Part shown: positions 61,694 to 64,000 of the stretch, in pieces | Position numbering within the stretch: the stretch's first letter is position 1 | Layout of the letters: each line of letters opens with the position of its first letter | Origin: Herbidospora galbida | Lineage (GTDB): Bacteria; Actinomycetota; Actinomycetes; Streptosporangiales; Streptosporangiaceae | DNA: 64,000 bases | NCBI RefSeq assembly: GCF_005233835.1 | Contig: NZ_SZQA01000031.1 | Location: 1 to 64,000, forward strand | Reading direction: 5' to 3' | Notes under the pieces: generated by a model | Told to the model about the DNA's origin: nothing | Databases searched by the model: none | What the model saw: only the letters and a program-made list of their open reading frames with translations | Position numbers and translations under genes: made by a program

Positions 61694-62962
61694 ATGGCCC
61701 CCCGGTTCCTCGCCGCGGCGGCGGTTCTGGCGCTCGCCGCCGGGCTCACCGCATGCGGCTCTTCGTCCACCGAATCGCCCACTGACAGCACCGCGCCCGC
61801 CGCGACCGCGCTCACCGTCTGGATCATGCGCGACAGCATGTCCGACGCCCTGCTCGGCACCTTCGAGCGCGACTTCGAGGCCGCGCACCAAGGGGTCACC
61901 CTCGACGTCCAGATCCAGGAGTGGGACGGCATCGGCCAGAAGGTGACCAGCGCCCTGGCCAGCAACGACGCCCCCGACGTGATCGAGGTGGGCAACACCC
62001 AGGTCGCCGAGTACGCCGCCAGCGGCGGCGTGAAGGACCTCACCGACAAGGTGACCGAACTCCAGGGCGCCGACTGGCTGCCCGGTCTCGCCGATCCCGG
62101 CAAGATCGACGGGAAGCAGTTCGGGATCCCCTGGTACGCCGCCAACCGCGTCGTCATCTACAACAAGGACCTGTTCGAGAAGGCCGGCGTGACCGCCCCG
62201 CCCGCGACGCGGGACGAGTGGATCGACGTGACCACCAAGCTCAACGCCGACGGCAACCAGGGCATCTACCTGCCGGGCCAGAACTGGTACACCCTGGCCG
62301 GGTTCATCTGGGACGAGGGCGGCGACCTGGCCGTCAACGAGGGCGGCACCTGGAAGGGCGGCCTCGACAGCCCGCAGGCGCTGGCCGGGATCGACTTCTA
62401 CAAGAAGCTCCAGGCGCTGGGCGAGGGGCCGAAGGACTCCGACGAGGCCAACCCGCCGCAGGCCGACGTGTTCGCCAAGGGCGACGTGGCGCAGCTCATC
62501 TCCTCGCCGGGCGGCGCGGTGGCCATCGAGAAGGCCAACCCCGACCTGGCCGGCAAGCTCGGCTTCTTCCCGATCCCCGGCAAGACCGCCGACAAACCCG
62601 GCGCCGTCTTCACCGGCGGCAGCGACCTGATCATCCCCGAGGCGTCCAAGAACCCCGATCTCGCGTACGAGGTCATCAAGGCCCTCGCCGGAGAGAAGTT
62701 CCAGACGGCGATGGCCACGGAGATGTCCTACGTGCCCAACCGGGTCTCGCTGGGCGGCGTGCTGACCAGCGAGGGCGCGGCCGCGATGGCCAAGGGCGCC
62801 GCCAACGGCCATGCCACGCCGAACTCGGCGAACTGGGCGGCGGTCGAGGCCAAGAACGTCATCAAGGAATACATGACGACCTACCTGACCGGCACGAACG
62901 GCGCGGCGGAAGCCGCCAAGGCGTCCCAGGTCATCGCCGACATCCTCAACACCAAGTCCTGA
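61694..62962 (+). CDS. dasA: Sugar ABC transporter binding lipoprotein, DasA-like (chitobiose)
   Basis: A 422-aa exported lipoprotein: signal peptide, lipobox LTAC (Cys21), Ser/Thr tether and a CUT1-family binding protein. LTVWIMRDSMSD, FEAAHQGVTLDVQIQEWDGIGQKVTSALAS and PDVIEVGNTQVAEYAASGGVKDLTD match DasA-type N,N'-diacetylchitobiose binders. GGGAGA precedes the ATG. dasB follows after 59 bases; a GC hairpin lies in the gap. Position beside a DasR-like regulator and dre site supports chitobiose uptake, though related glucoside binders are possible. Confidence 0.88.
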   Translation: MAPRFLAAAAVLALAAGLTACGSSSTESPTDSTAPAATALTVWIMRDSMSDALLGTFERDFEAAHQGVTLDVQIQEWDGIGQKVTSALASNDAPDVIEVGNTQVAEYAASGGVKDLTDKVTELQGADWLPGLADPGKIDGKQFGIPWYAANRVVIYNKDLFEKAGVTAPPATRDEWIDVTTKLNADGNQGIYLPGQNWYTLAGFIWDEGGDLAVNEGGTWKGGLDSPQALAGIDFYKKLQALGEGPKDSDEANPPQADVFAKGDVAQLISSPGGAVAIEKANPDLAGKLGFFPIPGKTADKPGAVFTGGSDLIIPEASKNPDLAYEVIKALAGEKFQTAMATEMSYVPNRVSLGGVLTSEGAAAMAKGAANGHATPNSANWAAVEAKNVIKEYMTTYLTGTNGAAEAAKASQVIADILNTKS

Positions 62963-62970
62963 CCCGGTCT

Positions 62971-62996
62971 CGGGCCCGTCCGGGCGGACGGGCCCG
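62971..62996 (+). terminator. Intercistronic hairpin after dasA
   Basis: Perfect 11-bp stem CGGGCCCGTCC / GGACGGGCCCG with loop GGGC, starting 8 nt after the dasA stop and 25 nt before dasB. No T-run follows, so it more likely protects or partly terminates the mRNA, giving more binding protein than permease. Confidence 0.65.
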
Positions 62997-63021
62997 CTCG
63001 TACAGAGAAGGAAGGACTTCT

Positions 63022-63978
63022 GTGGTCACGCAGGCTCCCGAGCGGCCCGTCGCCGCGGCGGCCCCGCCTCCACCGAGGCGGCGGCGCGGCCTCCCGGCCC
63101 TGTGGCCGTACCTGCTGGTGATCCCGACCGTCGCGGGCACCGCCTACCTGCTGTTCTATCCGCTGATCCGCAGCGTGATCATCTCGTTCCAGCACTTCAG
63201 GACCGGTGAGCTCATCAGGGGCGGGGCCGCGTTCGTGGGGCTGGAGAACTACCACGAGGCGCTGGGCTCGGCGGAGTTCTGGGCGGTCGTCAGAAGGACC
63301 CTGGTCTGGACGGGCGTCAACGTCGTCCTGATCATGGTCATCTCCACCCTGGTCGCGCTCATGGTCGCGCGCCTCGGGAAGAGGCTGCGGCTCGCGGTCC
63401 TGGCGGGGCTGGTGCTGACCTGGGCGACGCCCGTCCTGGCCGCGACCACGATCTTCCAGTGGCTGTTCCAGTCGAAGCTGGGAGTGGTCAACTGGCTGCT
63501 GACCAGTGTCGGCTTCACCCGGTTCGACGGGTACACGTGGTTCGCCGACGGGACCGCCACGTTCGCCATCATGGTGCTGCTCGTCGTCTGGCAGTCGGTC
63601 CCGTTCGCGGCCCTGACCCTGTACGCCGGCCTGACCACCATCCCGCAGGAGCTGTTCGAAGCCGCCCGGATCGACGGCGCGACCGGCTGGCAGGTCTTCC
63701 GCGACGTCACCTTCCCCATGCTCCGGCCGCTGTTCGGGCTGATCACGTCGCTGGAGATCATCTGGGTCTTCAAGTGCTTCGCCCAGATCTGGGCGATCAG
63801 CCAGGGCGGCCCGGACGGCGCGACCACGACCCTGCCGGTGTACGCCTACCAGGTCGCCCAGTCGCTGCACAAATACGACCTCGGCTCGGCCATCTCGACC
63901 CTGACCGTGCTCATCCTCCTGGTCGTGCTGGTCCCGCACCTGCGCCGCATGTACAAGCACGAGGGAGCGGACAAGTGA
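63022..63978 (+). CDS. dasB: Sugar ABC transporter permease, DasB-like
   Basis: A 318-aa inner-membrane protein with six helices (LWPYLLVIPTVAGTAYLLFY first) and the CUT1 EAA loop EAARIDGATGWQVFRDVTFP for the shared ATPase. A proline-rich cytoplasmic N-terminus precedes helix one. GTG start with AAGGA 7 nt upstream. Its stop overlaps the GTG of the next gene (GTGA). No ATPase gene in view; DasABC uses the general MsiK ATPase encoded elsewhere. Confidence 0.9.
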   Translation: MVTQAPERPVAAAAPPPPRRRRGLPALWPYLLVIPTVAGTAYLLFYPLIRSVIISFQHFRTGELIRGGAAFVGLENYHEALGSAEFWAVVRRTLVWTGVNVVLIMVISTLVALMVARLGKRLRLAVLAGLVLTWATPVLAATTIFQWLFQSKLGVVNWLLTSVGFTRFDGYTWFADGTATFAIMVLLVVWQSVPFAALTLYAGLTTIPQELFEAARIDGATGWQVFRDVTFPMLRPLFGLITSLEIIWVFKCFAQIWAISQGGPDGATTTLPVYAYQVAQSLHKYDLGSAISTLTVLILLVVLVPHLRRMYKHEGADK

Positions 63979-64000
63979 TCAAGCGTCTCCCCATCACGCT
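63975..64000 (+). CDS. dasC: Start of the second permease gene, DasC-like (partial)
   Basis: GTG at 63975 overlaps the dasB stop and opens a frame MIKRLPIT- that runs off the window end. Position and coupling suggest the partner permease; only eight codons are seen. Confidence 0.65.

Overview
The window is high-GC actinobacterial DNA. The evidence is strong third-position GC, a long LAL-type regulator, PucR regulators, a dasR-dasAB(C) chitobiose locus, an AA10 lytic polysaccharide monooxygenase, a DUF574-type methyltransferase, and many promoters whose -10 box lies 6-7 nt before the start codon (leaderless mRNAs). A mycelial soil actinomycete, perhaps of the Streptosporangiaceae/Streptomycetaceae type, fits best; genus is not assigned. 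The window opens inside a 5S rRNA, so it starts at the end of an rRNA operon. I see no tRNA, insertion sequence, prophage or CRISPR array.

0-20 kb: 5S rRNA end with two terminators, phenylalanine hydroxylase, a secreted phosphodiester-glycosidase-like protein, a PucR regulator coupled to a P1 (DmpA-type) peptidase, a divergent TetR/MFS drug-efflux pair with a clear operator, then amino-acid and amine catabolism: class III aminotransferase, MmsA, an orphan PotD-like lipoprotein, a saccharopine-dehydrogenase-like oxidoreductase, GabT with a divergent PucR regulator, a TetR regulator and an aldehyde dehydrogenase.

20-36 kb: PPK2, two related secreted serine proteases, and the isoprenoid genes dxr and ispG. 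The site-2 protease gene that usually lies between dxr and ispG in actinobacteria is missing, and an LPMO gene on the opposite strand is there instead. A secreted TAP-like hydrolase, a GNAT acetyltransferase, a DUF3037/HipA-like kinase pair, an alkylsulfatase-like hydrolase and a LAL regulator with an unresolved start follow.

36-48.8 kb is the accessory-looking part: a reduced acyl-CoA dehydrogenase, a CHAP protein with no signal peptide and a C-terminal membrane segment, a receptor-type Ser/Thr kinase, a response regulator lacking its phosphoacceptor Asp, a 1041-aa NACHT/STAND NTPase that resembles bacterial NLR-like defence proteins, a ThuA protein, and a methyltransferase-MerR pair.

48.8-64 kb: a SIS protein with a glucosamine-kinase-like enzyme, a polyamine-type ABC transporter lacking its binding protein, a TetR regulator with palindromic operator, an FAD amine oxidase and an aldehyde dehydrogenase (together a putrescine-to-GABA route that would feed the GabT encoded at 15.7-17.1 kb), a small secreted four-Cys protein upstream of an ABC transporter, and dasR divergent from dasA-dasB-(dasC). 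LPMO, dasABC, DasR and the SIS/GlcN-kinase pair form a chitin/aminosugar theme.
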